DNA of 44,138 nucleotides from Butyrivibrio sp. XPD2002 (GCF_000423945.1 NZ_AUIY01000030.1:1-44138); one strand, 5' to 3'. Positions 35,693 to 42,619 are shown, counted from the stretch's first letter. A program made the numbers and translations. The notes: generated from the letters alone by a model not told the origin.

Positions 35693-36598
35693 TTACCGTT
35701 TTTTGACATTGGAATGTGATTGCTCAGTTTTCCTGTATTGTAGCGGCGTAATTCCATATTCTTTTTTGAAGCTGAGTATAAAGCGTCTGCTATCAGAAAA
35801 ACCGCACTCCAGGGCGATGTCCAATATGGACTTGTCTGTACTGATAAGCATGAACCTAGCCTGATGAACTCTGCATTTTGACACATATTCCACGAAGGTC
35901 ATATTCATTGCATTGTGAAAGCATCTTGAAAAATAGCCGCTGGAAAAATAGAACTTTTTTGCTATTTCTTCCTGAGACAACGGTTCATCATAGTGATTCT
36001 CAATGTATGAAATTGCTCCCTTTATACGCTCAAAATTCTTAGCCTTGTTGATGGGAAATTCATCTCTTCTCCATGCCAGACGGTATTTCATAAGGCAGTA
36101 AAGAAGCTCGTAAACTATTCCCTTCACATACAGGTAATCATACTCTTCCATCCGCGGATTACCATCGATGTCATTACCGTATTTTGTCAGCCTTTTCATG
36201 ATGCTGCCAATTTCTTCGCTGCCATTTTTACTGTCCGGAATAAAGTACATCTCTTCATATCGCGGAAGTGTTTCCTTAAGAAAAGTCCTGGAAATAATAA
36301 GGACCATAGCCGCAACATCACCAAACTCAATATCAGAGTAATCTGCAATAATGTTGTGGATACTGTCCGAATTAACTATTATCGTCTTCCCGCAGGTGTC
36401 GTTTATCTTCTGCCCATCCACCACGTGAACAGTCTTATCCCCCTTAAGTATATGGGTCAGCTCCAGCTCAGAGTGCCAGTGGTGCTCAAGCTTTTCAGCG
36501 CCCTCAGACATGTTGTTATTGTAGTAGACATTCAGAATCTGAAAGGGCGCTTCTGCGGTGTATTCAAATTGTTCGTAGCTTACGTTTTTTTCACTCAT
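35693..36598 (-). CDS. AraC-family transcriptional regulator
   Basis: 301 aa. The N-terminal cupin-type sensor domain (about 25-150, HHWHSELELTHILKGDKTVHV) is followed by a double helix-turn-helix at the C-terminus (ISYIENHYDEPLSQEEIAKKFYFSSGYFSR and ILDIALECGFSDSRRFILSFKKEYGITPLQYR). It probably senses a sugar and activates the symporter-esterase pair directly downstream. The ribosome binding site is weak (GTAAGTAATACCT). The gene lies 17 bp after larC. Confidence 0.9.
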   Translation of the reverse strand: MSEKNVSYEQFEYTAEAPFQILNVYYNNNMSEGAEKLEHHWHSELELTHILKGDKTVHVVDGQKINDTCGKTIIVNSDSIHNIIADYSDIEFGDVAAMVLIISRTFLKETLPRYEEMYFIPDSKNGSEEIGSIMKRLTKYGNDIDGNPRMEEYDYLYVKGIVYELLYCLMKYRLAWRRDEFPINKAKNFERIKGAISYIENHYDEPLSQEEIAKKFYFSSGYFSRCFHNAMNMTFVEYVSKCRVHQARFMLISTDKSILDIALECGFSDSRRFILSFKKEYGITPLQYRKTEQSHSNVKKR

Positions 36599-36615
36599 AG
36601 GTATTACTTACTTTT

Positions 36616-37983
36616 TTATAACGCTGTGTCATTCCTTCTGGCTATTTTTGCGCGGTCCTCGTATTCCTGCTTTTCCCGACTTACGCCATAGCCGCTCACC
36701 TTTTTTACCCTTATATCTCCATCAGGTGTGGTGATGGTATCCTCTTCACGCTTTAAAATATAGCGCTTGCAGATATTCTCACGAACCCCGATAGTTGTTG
36801 TGTATTTGAAGATTTTCCTGACAAAGCTGTCCTTCTCATTTTCTCTGCAGAGTACAGTCAGCATTGTACCCGGGCGGTTCTTCTTCATGCCAATGGAGGT
36901 CGTAAACACATCAAGGGCTCCCTCCTCCATGAGGCGCTCTGTTGCAAAGCCGATGGCCTCGGGTGTCATATCATCAAGATTGCAGACAAGCTCTGAAATG
37001 GTGTCGGTGATGTCAGAATCTGAAGCTATTCCTGTTTTATCTGCATCTGAATTTATGCCTGTTCCATAGAATGTCCTTACGCAGTTAGCCTGAGGAAAGT
37101 CTTTTTTGCCCATACCATAGCCGATTGCGTCAATGTTCATGGCAGGCTGAGCCCCGAATTCCTTGGCAAAATATTTAATGAGAGCCGCTCCTGTGGGAGT
37201 GCACAGCTCACCCTTTACGTCTGAACTATAGAAGGGAATTCCCTTAAGAAGAAGCGCTGTCGCAGGCGTCGGCACCGGAAGAATTCCATGGGCGCACTTC
37301 ACCTGACCGCTTCCCACATTTATGGGCGAAGCGATTATTTTTCCAGGTGCAAGCTCATTCATGATAAGGCAGGTTGCAGATATATCCGCAGCTGCATCCA
37401 TGCTGCCAACTTCATGGAAATGCACCTCTGATACTGTTGTTCCGTGAACAGTGCTCTCAGCTTCAGCAATAAGCTTGTAGACATTCATGATGTCCTTTTT
37501 AACTTCGGCGGTTGTGTTCAGGGAGCTCACAATATGCTCGATGTCTGATAAGTGCCTATGTGAATGGTGGCTGTGAACACTTGCCGAGGTTTCTTCGAGG
37601 CTAGTGTGAACGTGTTCCGTCGAACCATGCGAGAGCGGAACTTCCTTGTGATCATGGTGATGATGTTCCGTCGAGCCTTGCGAGAGCGGAACATCTTTGT
37701 GATCGTGGCTGTGTTCCGGCGAGGCATGCGAGTGCGGAGTTTCCTCATGATGGTGATGCTCCACATCCTCACTTATCTCTTCCTCACCATTTACCTTGAC
37801 TGTAAGATGGCTTCCCATGATCCCACACTTCTCTGTCTTATCAAGTGAGAAAGTCACTCCGGGAATCCCAAGTCCTGCAAGCTTTCCCAGCATCTCATCC
37901 CTGTTATCGCAAAGCTCCAGAAGCGCCGCCGATAACATGTCTCCCGCAACTCCCATTTTGCATTCTATGTAAAGTGTTTTCAT
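36616..37983 (-). CDS. larC: LarC: nickel-pincer nucleotide cofactor nickel-insertion protein
   Basis: 455 aa; inserts nickel into the pyridinium-3,5-bisthiocarboxylate mononucleotide used by lactate racemase and related enzymes. Family start MKTLYIECKMGVAGDMLSAALLEL and central HFHEVGSMDAAADI are clear. Between residues 76 and 146 is an enlarged histidine-rich loop. LarC proteins often carry such a metal-storing loop, but here it is built from three copies of the dispersed palindromic element (37570-37742). The N and C halves are one uninterrupted frame; no programmed frameshift as in Lactobacillus larC1/C2. larA, larB and larE are not in the window. Confidence 0.9.
   Translation of the reverse strand: MKTLYIECKMGVAGDMLSAALLELCDNRDEMLGKLAGLGIPGVTFSLDKTEKCGIMGSHLTVKVNGEEEISEDVEHHHHEETPHSHASPEHSHDHKDVPLSQGSTEHHHHDHKEVPLSHGSTEHVHTSLEETSASVHSHHSHRHLSDIEHIVSSLNTTAEVKKDIMNVYKLIAEAESTVHGTTVSEVHFHEVGSMDAAADISATCLIMNELAPGKIIASPINVGSGQVKCAHGILPVPTPATALLLKGIPFYSSDVKGELCTPTGAALIKYFAKEFGAQPAMNIDAIGYGMGKKDFPQANCVRTFYGTGINSDADKTGIASDSDITDTISELVCNLDDMTPEAIGFATERLMEEGALDVFTTSIGMKKNRPGTMLTVLCRENEKDSFVRKIFKYTTTIGVRENICKRYILKREEDTITTPDGDIRVKKVSGYGVSREKQEYEDRAKIARRNDTAL
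37570..37742 (-). repeat. Palindromic element, in-frame copies inside larC
   Basis: Three stems: GTTCC/GGAAC at 37614-37641 and 37665-37692, and a weaker one at 37713-37740; plus ACACT/AGTGT (37577-37607). The longest copy matches the 78-bp unit at 40617-40863 and is read in the same frame: KEVPLSHGSTEHVHTSLEE here, KEVLLSQSSPEHARTSFDK there. Stem bases differ but pair in both places. Confidence 0.8.
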
Positions 37984-38010
37984 GCTCTATTCCTCATTTG
38001 TGTTATTAGG

Positions 38011-38494
38011 TTTAAGTCTATCTGCATTATCTCCCTTTACAGACTGACTTGTTGTTTAAGTCTCTCTTGCACGTTACGTCTATCATCTGATTATTCTTTT
38101 TCCCGGTTGACTTGCTATTTCATATCTGTGGACTGTGTTACGTCTATTGGAGCTATATATACTTTTCTGACTTACTAAAAATATGAATTATCAAAAGCCT
38201 TTAAGTCTATCCTATTGCTATTCTCTATTCTGACGTAACGGTTATTCTTCACTTCCGATTTCCGTTGCGTCAATTCCTAGGCCATTCTTAAAACCGGTGT
38301 AACAGCTTCTCTCCACTTCCATCCGCCGTTACGTCTATTTAGAGCCCAACACTATTCCCGGCGTAACAGCCTCTCTTCTCTCCGGTCCTCCGTTGCGTCA
38401 ATTTAATGTCCAATCTTATTCCCGGCGTAACGGCCTCTTCAAAAATAAATTTCGATTACGTCTACTTACGCGCAATCTCACTTTCAGACTTACC
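38011..38494. repeat. Array B: alternating inverted 8-bp cores every 32 bp
   Basis: This fills most of the gene-free stretch between larC and the dehydrogenase. Forward cores (GTTACGTC, GTTGCGTC and decayed forms) start at 38011, 38073, 38137, 38200, 38264, 38328, 38392 and 38455. Reverse cores (GACGTAAC, GGCGTAAC, GGTGTAAC and decayed forms) start near 38046, 38109, 38169, 38232, 38296, 38360, 38424 and 38487. In the best part the pattern is exactly core8-N24-reverse core8-N24. The linkers vary and are pyrimidine-rich on the plus strand. The outermost cores are the most degenerate. The array reaches to within 30 bp of the larC start. Confidence 0.88.
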
Positions 38495-38524
38495 GCCACC
38501 AGAAAGCCCCTCTGGAAGCAACCT

Positions 38525-38563
38525 GGAAATAACCCGCGGAAATAACCCGTGGAAATAACCCCA
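38525..38563. repeat. 13-bp tandem repeat, three copies
   Basis: GGAAATAACCCGC, GGAAATAACCCGT, GGAAATAACCCCA follow each other directly. They lie between array B and the end of the dehydrogenase gene. No function seen. Confidence 0.85.
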
Positions 38564-38645
38564 AACCCTAGAGCCCATCTGGAAACATCAACAACAATAT
38601 ATGTTTCAAGAGATTCCCAAATACAGCTAACCAGCTTAAATCATA

Positions 38646-39413
38646 TCACTCCGCATATATCTTCTTTTTCTGCTGATGTCCCACCATGCTCACCAAAATA
38701 CTGTCAGGCACAAAGCGCTGGAAAGCCACAGCAAGCTTCATTCGAAGAGTAGGTACTATCACTGTTTTTCTCCTATTCATTTCCCTTAGGCACTCGCGGA
38801 CGCACTGCCTTGCTGAAATTCCCTTTAGTGCAAAGGTTACGTCAGCATTACTGTTAAACTCTGTATCCACAGGTCCGGGGCACAGGCAGCAGACGTAAAC
38901 AGGGCTGCCCTTTTCCTTCAGTTCCCTGGCAACTGCCTTTGTCAAAGACACCACATAAGCCTTGGAGGCGTAGTAGGTTGCCATGTAGGGGCCGGCAGGA
39001 AGAAGCCCTGCTGATGAAGCAACGTTAAGGATGGTGCCCTTACCCTGCTTGTTCATCTTTGCAAGAACACACTTGAACAGAATGTGCATGGCTATATCAT
39101 TGACCTTCACCATGGAAATCTCTTTATCAAGATCCGTCTCCAGAAAGATTCCGGCGGTTCCAAAGCCTGCATTATTTATGAAAATATCTATATGCTCATC
39201 ATCAATTTCTTGAAGGAGCTTCTTGCAGTCCTCCTCCCCCGAAAGGTCAGTCGTTATAATTCTGCAATTGTCCCCAATCTTACCACGTATATCGTTTAGT
39301 CTGTCAGTACGCCTTCCAGTCAGGATAAGCCTGTATCCTTTGGATGCGTAAGCCTTAGCAAACTCTCTTCCTATTCCGGAGGTTGCACCGGTTATGAAAA
39401 CCGTTTTGGTCAT
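38646..39413 (-). CDS. Short-chain dehydrogenase/reductase
   Basis: 255-aa classical SDR with a Rossmann fold. Cofactor motif TGATSGIG near the N-terminus, NNAG motif (INNAGFGTAG), catalytic Ser in NVASSAGL, and YxxxK as YYASK. The residue pattern after the second strand (TGRRTDRL) with Arg suggests NADP(H). The substrate is unknown; the closest-looking group is the DltE/YqjQ-like oxidoreductases. I chose ATG 39413 (second of two adjacent ATGs) because AGGAG is then 6 nt away. Confidence 0.88.
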   Translation of the reverse strand: MTKTVFITGATSGIGREFAKAYASKGYRLILTGRRTDRLNDIRGKIGDNCRIITTDLSGEEDCKKLLQEIDDEHIDIFINNAGFGTAGIFLETDLDKEISMVKVNDIAMHILFKCVLAKMNKQGKGTILNVASSAGLLPAGPYMATYYASKAYVVSLTKAVARELKEKGSPVYVCCLCPGPVDTEFNSNADVTFALKGISARQCVRECLREMNRRKTVIVPTLRMKLAVAFQRFVPDSILVSMVGHQQKKKIYAE

Positions 39414-39513
39414 CATGGTCTCCTCTCATAAAACTTTTTTCAAGCTTACCAATTCTACATAGATAATTATACAAAAAATTGATATGTCAAACAATTAAGT
39501 TGCATTTATCAAT

Positions 39514-39656
39514 TTGCACATATTCTTCATGCGCTGTGTTGTTTTCCAGCAGCGACAATCTCACCCTTTGCATTTTCATCATCCAATAATTCCATCGCTT
39601 CCGTAAAGTGCTCTTTCCTCGTCAAATACCTTATCCTTTATAGTCACGTAACTCAT
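39514..39656 (-). pseudogene. Relic of a DUF3737-family gene start
   Basis: A ribosome binding site (AGAGG) and ATG at 39656 open a 25-codon frame, MSYVTIKDKVFDEERALYGS and five more residues, stopped by TGA at 39579. VFDEERALYGS is the family's conserved N-terminus; DUF3737 proteins are normally about 280 aa. Downstream frames to about 39514 are open in another phase but do not resemble the family. Most of the gene has been lost. Confidence 0.65.
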
Positions 39657-39689
39657 CTTATTTTACCTCTCTTCGATTATATTATGAAA

Positions 39690-39717
39690 ATAGAGCGTCA
39701 CCCTTGGGCGCACGCTC
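39690..39717 (-). terminator. Terminator of thioredoxin gene
   Basis: Minus-strand GAGCGT-GCGCCCAAGGGTG-ACGCTC stem followed by TATTTT, 38 bp after the trxA stop. Confidence 0.8.
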
Positions 39718-39754
39718 ATATCCTAAAATTCTAATAGCTGTCAAGCCAATAAAC

Positions 39755-40072
39755 TTACGCAATACTCTGTATTTTGCTCTCAAGTCTTGCCTTGGGAACT
39801 GCACCGAGCTCATCATCAACTATCTTACCGTTTTTAATGAATGCGAAATAGGGAATGCTCATTACTCCATACTTCTGAGCGAGCTGAGGTTCCTCATCAA
39901 TATTTACCTTGCCAACCTTGATCCTGCCGTCATATTCCTTTGCAAGCTCATCGACAACAGGTCCCATCATCTTGCAGGGTCCGCACCAGTTTGCATAGAA
40001 ATCAACCAGTACCGGAACCTCGCTGTTTACAACCTCTGCATCAAAATTCTCACTTGTGAATTTGTATTCCAT
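39755..40072 (-). CDS. trxA: Thioredoxin
   Basis: 105-aa thiol-disulfide carrier, the normal length. Redox site FYANWCGPCKM; the cis-proline is in VMSIPYFAF. Start ATG 40072 gives the canonical N-terminus (MEYKFTSENFD); the GTG at 40081 is not needed. A strong promoter lies 80-110 bp upstream. No thioredoxin reductase is adjacent. Confidence 0.94.
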   Translation of the reverse strand: MEYKFTSENFDAEVVNSEVPVLVDFYANWCGPCKMMGPVVDELAKEYDGRIKVGKVNIDEEPQLAQKYGVMSIPYFAFIKNGKIVDDELGAVPKARLESKIQSIA

Positions 40073-40137
40073 ATATATCACCGTCTCGCCTTTGTGGCGC
40101 CTTTCTCTATCTTTGTTGACAGTAAACTGCTTTTCTT

Positions 40138-40180
40138 AGTTGATACTTACATTATATGTGGTATAAAAAATATATCAACT
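40138..40180 (-). promoter_or_regulatory. Thioredoxin promoter inside an inverted repeat
   Basis: Minus strand: TTGATA (40173-40178), 16-bp spacer, TATAAT (40151-40156). The -35 box is part of AGTTGATA (40173-40180), which is mirrored by TATCAACT (40138-40145) just downstream of the -10 box. A dimeric repressor or redox regulator could bind both halves (inference). Confidence 0.65.
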
Positions 40181-40269
40181 ACGCAGTTTGTATGTACCTG
40201 GTACGGAAAAGTATACTACACTAAAGAAAAGAAACCAGCGATACACAATGCGCAGATAGAAGTGTCCCA

Positions 40270-40324
40270 ACAAAAGCAAAATCCTCATCCCATTCTTCCT
40301 TTTTAAGAAAAACGGGATGAGGAT
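40270..40324 (-). terminator. Terminator of the sigma-factor operon
   Basis: ATCCTCATCCC (40281-40291) / GGGATGAGGAT (40314-40324), a perfect 11-bp stem, followed on the minus strand by TTTTGCTTTTG. It ends the four-gene operon that starts with the ECF sigma factor. Confidence 0.85.
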
Positions 40325-40330
40325 ATCTTT

Positions 40331-40879
40331 TTACCAAAATACTTCTGCGTGCTTTAAGCATATATCTGCGAAGGCCATGCTCATGGAGAAAAATCCCATC
40401 ATGATCATCATGAATGCGCCTGCCTTGTCATAAACAAAGGTCTTACAGAACTTGCTGGCAGCGAGAACTTCTATTCCAAGGGATATGAGGATCAGCGGCC
40501 ATACAGAGAGGATATTTTCATAGGAAAACATACCAAGTGTGGTATGAAGCAGAAACGCAACGCCAAATCCGATAAAGCAAAGGCCTGTGGTTATCGTGCC
40601 GACGCGATGGCTGCTCGCACTTGCTGAGGTTTTATCGAAGCTAGTGCGAGCGTGTTCTGGCGAGCTCTGCGAGAGCAGAACTTCCTTGTTAACAGCACTT
40701 GCTGAGGTATTATCGAAGCTAGTGCGAGCGTGTTCTGGCGAGCTTCGCGAGAGCAGAACGTCCTTGTTAACAGCACTTGCTGAGGTATTATCGAAGCTAG
40801 TGCGAGCGTGTTCTGGCGAGCTTCGCGAGAGCAGAACTTCCTTGTTAACAGCACTTGCTGAGGTATTATTATCAGGCAT
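40331..40879 (-). CDS. Membrane protein with 26-residue N-terminal tandem repeats
   Basis: 182 aa. Residues 4-82 are three 26-residue repeats, each beginning NTSASAVNK and ending PEHARTSFD. The C-terminal 100 residues are a membrane domain of three or four helices (TGLCFIGFGVAFLLH, VWPLILISLGIEVL, AFMMIMMGFFSM), resembling the LiaF/DUF5668-type transmembrane domain. The repeats are encoded by 78-bp copies of a palindromic element and probably form a disordered cytoplasmic tail. ATG 40879 has GGAGGAG upstream and overlaps the previous stop by 8 bp. Last gene of the ECF sigma operon. Confidence 0.75.
   Translation of the reverse strand: MPDNNTSASAVNKEVLLSRSSPEHARTSFDNTSASAVNKDVLLSRSSPEHARTSFDNTSASAVNKEVLLSQSSPEHARTSFDKTSASASSHRVGTITTGLCFIGFGVAFLLHTTLGMFSYENILSVWPLILISLGIEVLAASKFCKTFVYDKAGAFMMIMMGFFSMSMAFADICLKHAEVFW
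40617..40863 (-). repeat. Palindromic element, three in-frame 78-bp tandem copies
   Basis: Copies start at 40617, 40695 and 40773 with a partial fourth at 40851, exactly 78 bp apart. Each holds a stem GCACT/AGTGC and a stem GTTCT/AGAAC (40654-40681, 40732-40759, 40810-40837). All three are read in the same frame in the host gene. Confidence 0.9.
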
Positions 40880-41480
40880 TTTTCTCCTCCTTTTTATCAT
40901 CCGCTATAAGAATAGGGTTTGATGAAGTGTCGGTTATGTAGAGCTGCTGCTTTTTTCCTAAAATAAGCTTCACACCGATCACGATGATAAGTGCACCAAC
41001 CACACACTTAGGGAATGAATAAACAAGCTGATAAATGTATCCTGCGATTCTGCCGTGCTCCTGCTCATACATAAGATACTGCAGATAATCTGAGATCGGA
41101 TCCCATACGATGTTCCAGAGCATGAGTACGCCCATAACTATAAGAGCCCATGCGCCGCACTTGCGGAGAGTCTCTGACTTGATATTGATTGCCTTGCCGG
41201 TAACCAGCTCATTCCAGAAGAAATCGTCCTTTAAGGATGCGAATACTTCCGGGGCTGCATGTGTAAGATTTCTCGCATGGAAAAATCCATAAAACCACAT
41301 GATCATAGGTACTACCATGAAAATATCGTTAAGGCTAAGAAGCGGAATAAGTCCGAAGGAAATCACGAACACCGCCATGATGCTCAGTCCCATTTTCATA
41401 AAGCCCATATTCATCTCTGAAGCGCCGGGCATGAATGCGCATAAAAAATTAAATAATCCTCTTTTCTGCTGTGGTCTCAT
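40872..41480 (-). CDS. Multi-pass membrane protein, unknown function
   Basis: 202 aa. N-terminal zinc-poor cytoplasmic start (MRPQQKRGLFNFLCAFMPGASEMNMGFMKMG) followed by about five hydrophobic segments; a basic/acidic C-terminal tail. The pattern GAxEMNMGFMKMGLSI recurs in Firmicutes membrane proteins next to ECF sigma genes, but I cannot name the family. ATG has GGAGG upstream. Third gene of the operon; the preceding gene stops at 41484, three bases before. Confidence 0.7.
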   Translation of the reverse strand: MRPQQKRGLFNFLCAFMPGASEMNMGFMKMGLSIMAVFVISFGLIPLLSLNDIFMVVPMIMWFYGFFHARNLTHAAPEVFASLKDDFFWNELVTGKAINIKSETLRKCGAWALIVMGVLMLWNIVWDPISDYLQYLMYEQEHGRIAGYIYQLVYSFPKCVVGALIIVIGVKLILGKKQQLYITDTSSNPILIADDKKEEKNA

Positions 41481-41483
41481 TTT

Positions 41484-41900
41484 TTAGTCCTCCATATTAA
41501 AACCTGTATTGGAAATAGTGTCGCTTATAACGTGGCTTCCAAAAATATTAGATATGTATTTTGTATTGTCATTTTTCTTTTCAAGCTGGGTTGTTGCTGC
41601 CGCTTCCTTTATTGCAACGAAGTTTTCATTGGCAGCTAAGAACGGTGCCACCAGTAAAAACAGAATCGCAGCGGCCATCGCCATACAAACCTGAAACCTG
41701 AATCTTGCATATTGCTTTTTCTTTTCCTCGAAGGAAATTGTGTTGTTACTTTCTTCGCTGGTTTTTGATTCATCCTGGTTAATTCTTTTCATTACAGATG
41801 CTTCAAAATCCGGAGGCGCCTGGAGCAGTCCTGCGCTTTCAGTTTCATCTATTAGCTTTTGTAATTCTTCATCGCTTAAATATTCGAATTCTTCATTCAT
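41484..41900 (-). CDS. Putative anti-sigma factor with one membrane helix
   Basis: 138 aa: cytoplasmic acidic N-terminus (EYLSDEELQKLIDETESAGLLQAPPDFEASVMKRI), one membrane helix (MAMAAAILFLLVAPFLA, about 77-94) and a short extracytoplasmic tail. Size, topology and position directly after an ECF sigma gene fit an anti-sigma factor; no zinc-binding HxxxCxxC motif is present. The start ATG 41900 overlaps the sigma stop (ATGA), so the two are made in step. Confidence 0.75.
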   Translation of the reverse strand: MNEEFEYLSDEELQKLIDETESAGLLQAPPDFEASVMKRINQDESKTSEESNNTISFEEKKKQYARFRFQVCMAMAAAILFLLVAPFLAANENFVAIKEAAATTQLEKKNDNTKYISNIFGSHVISDTISNTGFNMED

Positions 41901-42463
41901 GCTTCCAGCCACTCCTTTCTACAAGTTTTCTTCAGCATTTCTTTTGCCCTGAAGATCCTTGTCTGTATAGTTTTAAGATTGTCGCCCTTTTCTTCGGCGA
42001 TCTCCTTTGCTGTCCGTCCTCTGATAAAGTGTTGCAGTGCTATGTCACTATAGGCTTCCGGAAGCTCTTCGCAACACCGGGTAAAAGTATTCATTACATC
42101 TTCTGTTTCATAAATATCTGCCGGATTATTAGCCGCTTCGCTGGCAGCCACGTAGGCGCTTTGTGCTGCAGTCGGCATCTCGTCCTCTGCCGTCGGTACC
42201 GATTTTGCAGCTGCGCTCCTTAGGTAATCAGTGCACTTATTGGCTGCGATCCTGCAAAGCCAGGCCTTTTCATTATTCCCATCAAACTTGTCCATGTGCA
42301 TATATGCTGAGAGGAAGGTTTCCTGAGCAATGTCCTCCGCGGTAAAATAGTCACCGGTCATTCTCAGACAGATGGAAAAAATCAGGTTCTTGTACTCACC
42401 CATCCAGCGTATTAAGTTTTCATTCGCCTCTATTTTTTCCACCTCCCTTCGTGCTTTTTTCAT
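41897..42463 (-). CDS. ECF-type RNA polymerase sigma factor
   Basis: 188 aa. Region 2 is seen as LIFSICLRMTGDYFTAEDIAQETFLSAYMHMDKF, with KAWLCRIAANKCTDYLR; region 4 as LPEAYSDIALQHFIRGRTAKEIAEEKGDNLKTIQTRIFRAKEML. It probably controls its own four-gene membrane operon under envelope stress. The start is uncertain: ATG 42463 has no ribosome binding site and lies on an inverted repeat (42464-42485), while a strong AAGGGAGGT sits inside codons 5-8. Confidence 0.88.
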   Translation of the reverse strand: MKKARREVEKIEANENLIRWMGEYKNLIFSICLRMTGDYFTAEDIAQETFLSAYMHMDKFDGNNEKAWLCRIAANKCTDYLRSAAAKSVPTAEDEMPTAAQSAYVAASEAANNPADIYETEDVMNTFTRCCEELPEAYSDIALQHFIRGRTAKEIAEEKGDNLKTIQTRIFRAKEMLKKTCRKEWLEA

Positions 42464-42485
42464 CACTCATTACATATAACGAGTG
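42464..42485. promoter_or_regulatory. Inverted repeat at the sigma-factor start
   Basis: CACTCATTA / TAACGAGTG, 8 of 9 pairs, 4-nt centre, directly before the ATG. An operator or a translation-blocking hairpin. Confidence 0.5.
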
Positions 42486-42552
42486 TATCATAAAAATGTC
42501 TTCACGATTTTTTCAAAAAAGATAAAAAAATTTTTTAAAGCCTTTTTGGGGC

Positions 42553-42583
42553 AAAAAGAAAAGAGCCTTTCGGCTCTCTTCCA
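42553..42583 (-). terminator. Terminator of the 23-codon gene
   Basis: Minus strand: AGAGCC-GAAA-GGCTCT followed by TTTCTTTTT, 37 bp after the small stop codon. GNRA loop and T tract make it a convincing intrinsic terminator that serves only this tiny gene. Confidence 0.85.
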
Positions 42584-42619
42584 AATATGATTTTGAGGGG
42601 CATTGGGTTTGTGCCCTGA

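Larger units (their letters stand above)
39417..39754. other. 338-bp intergenic region
   Basis: No intact gene is seen. It contains the DUF3737 relic (39514-39656) and the thioredoxin terminator (39690-39717). The rest is AT-rich leader of the dehydrogenase gene. Confidence 0.6.

Noticed and set aside
36616..37983. Programmed frameshift splitting larC as in Lactobacillus
   Set aside because: The frame is continuous from the N-terminal GVAGDM region to the C-terminal domain, so no frameshift is needed.
38011..38494. Array B as integron attC sites
   Set aside because: attC core sites read GTTRRRY and RYYYAAC with cassettes between; here the core is GTTACGTC at a strict 32-bp step, with no gene between and no integrase.
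40587..40922. Plus-strand frame over the 78-bp repeats
   Set aside because: It is open only because 78 is a multiple of 3 and the repeat is palindromic; the minus-strand frame has the ribosome binding site, the membrane domain and operon context.
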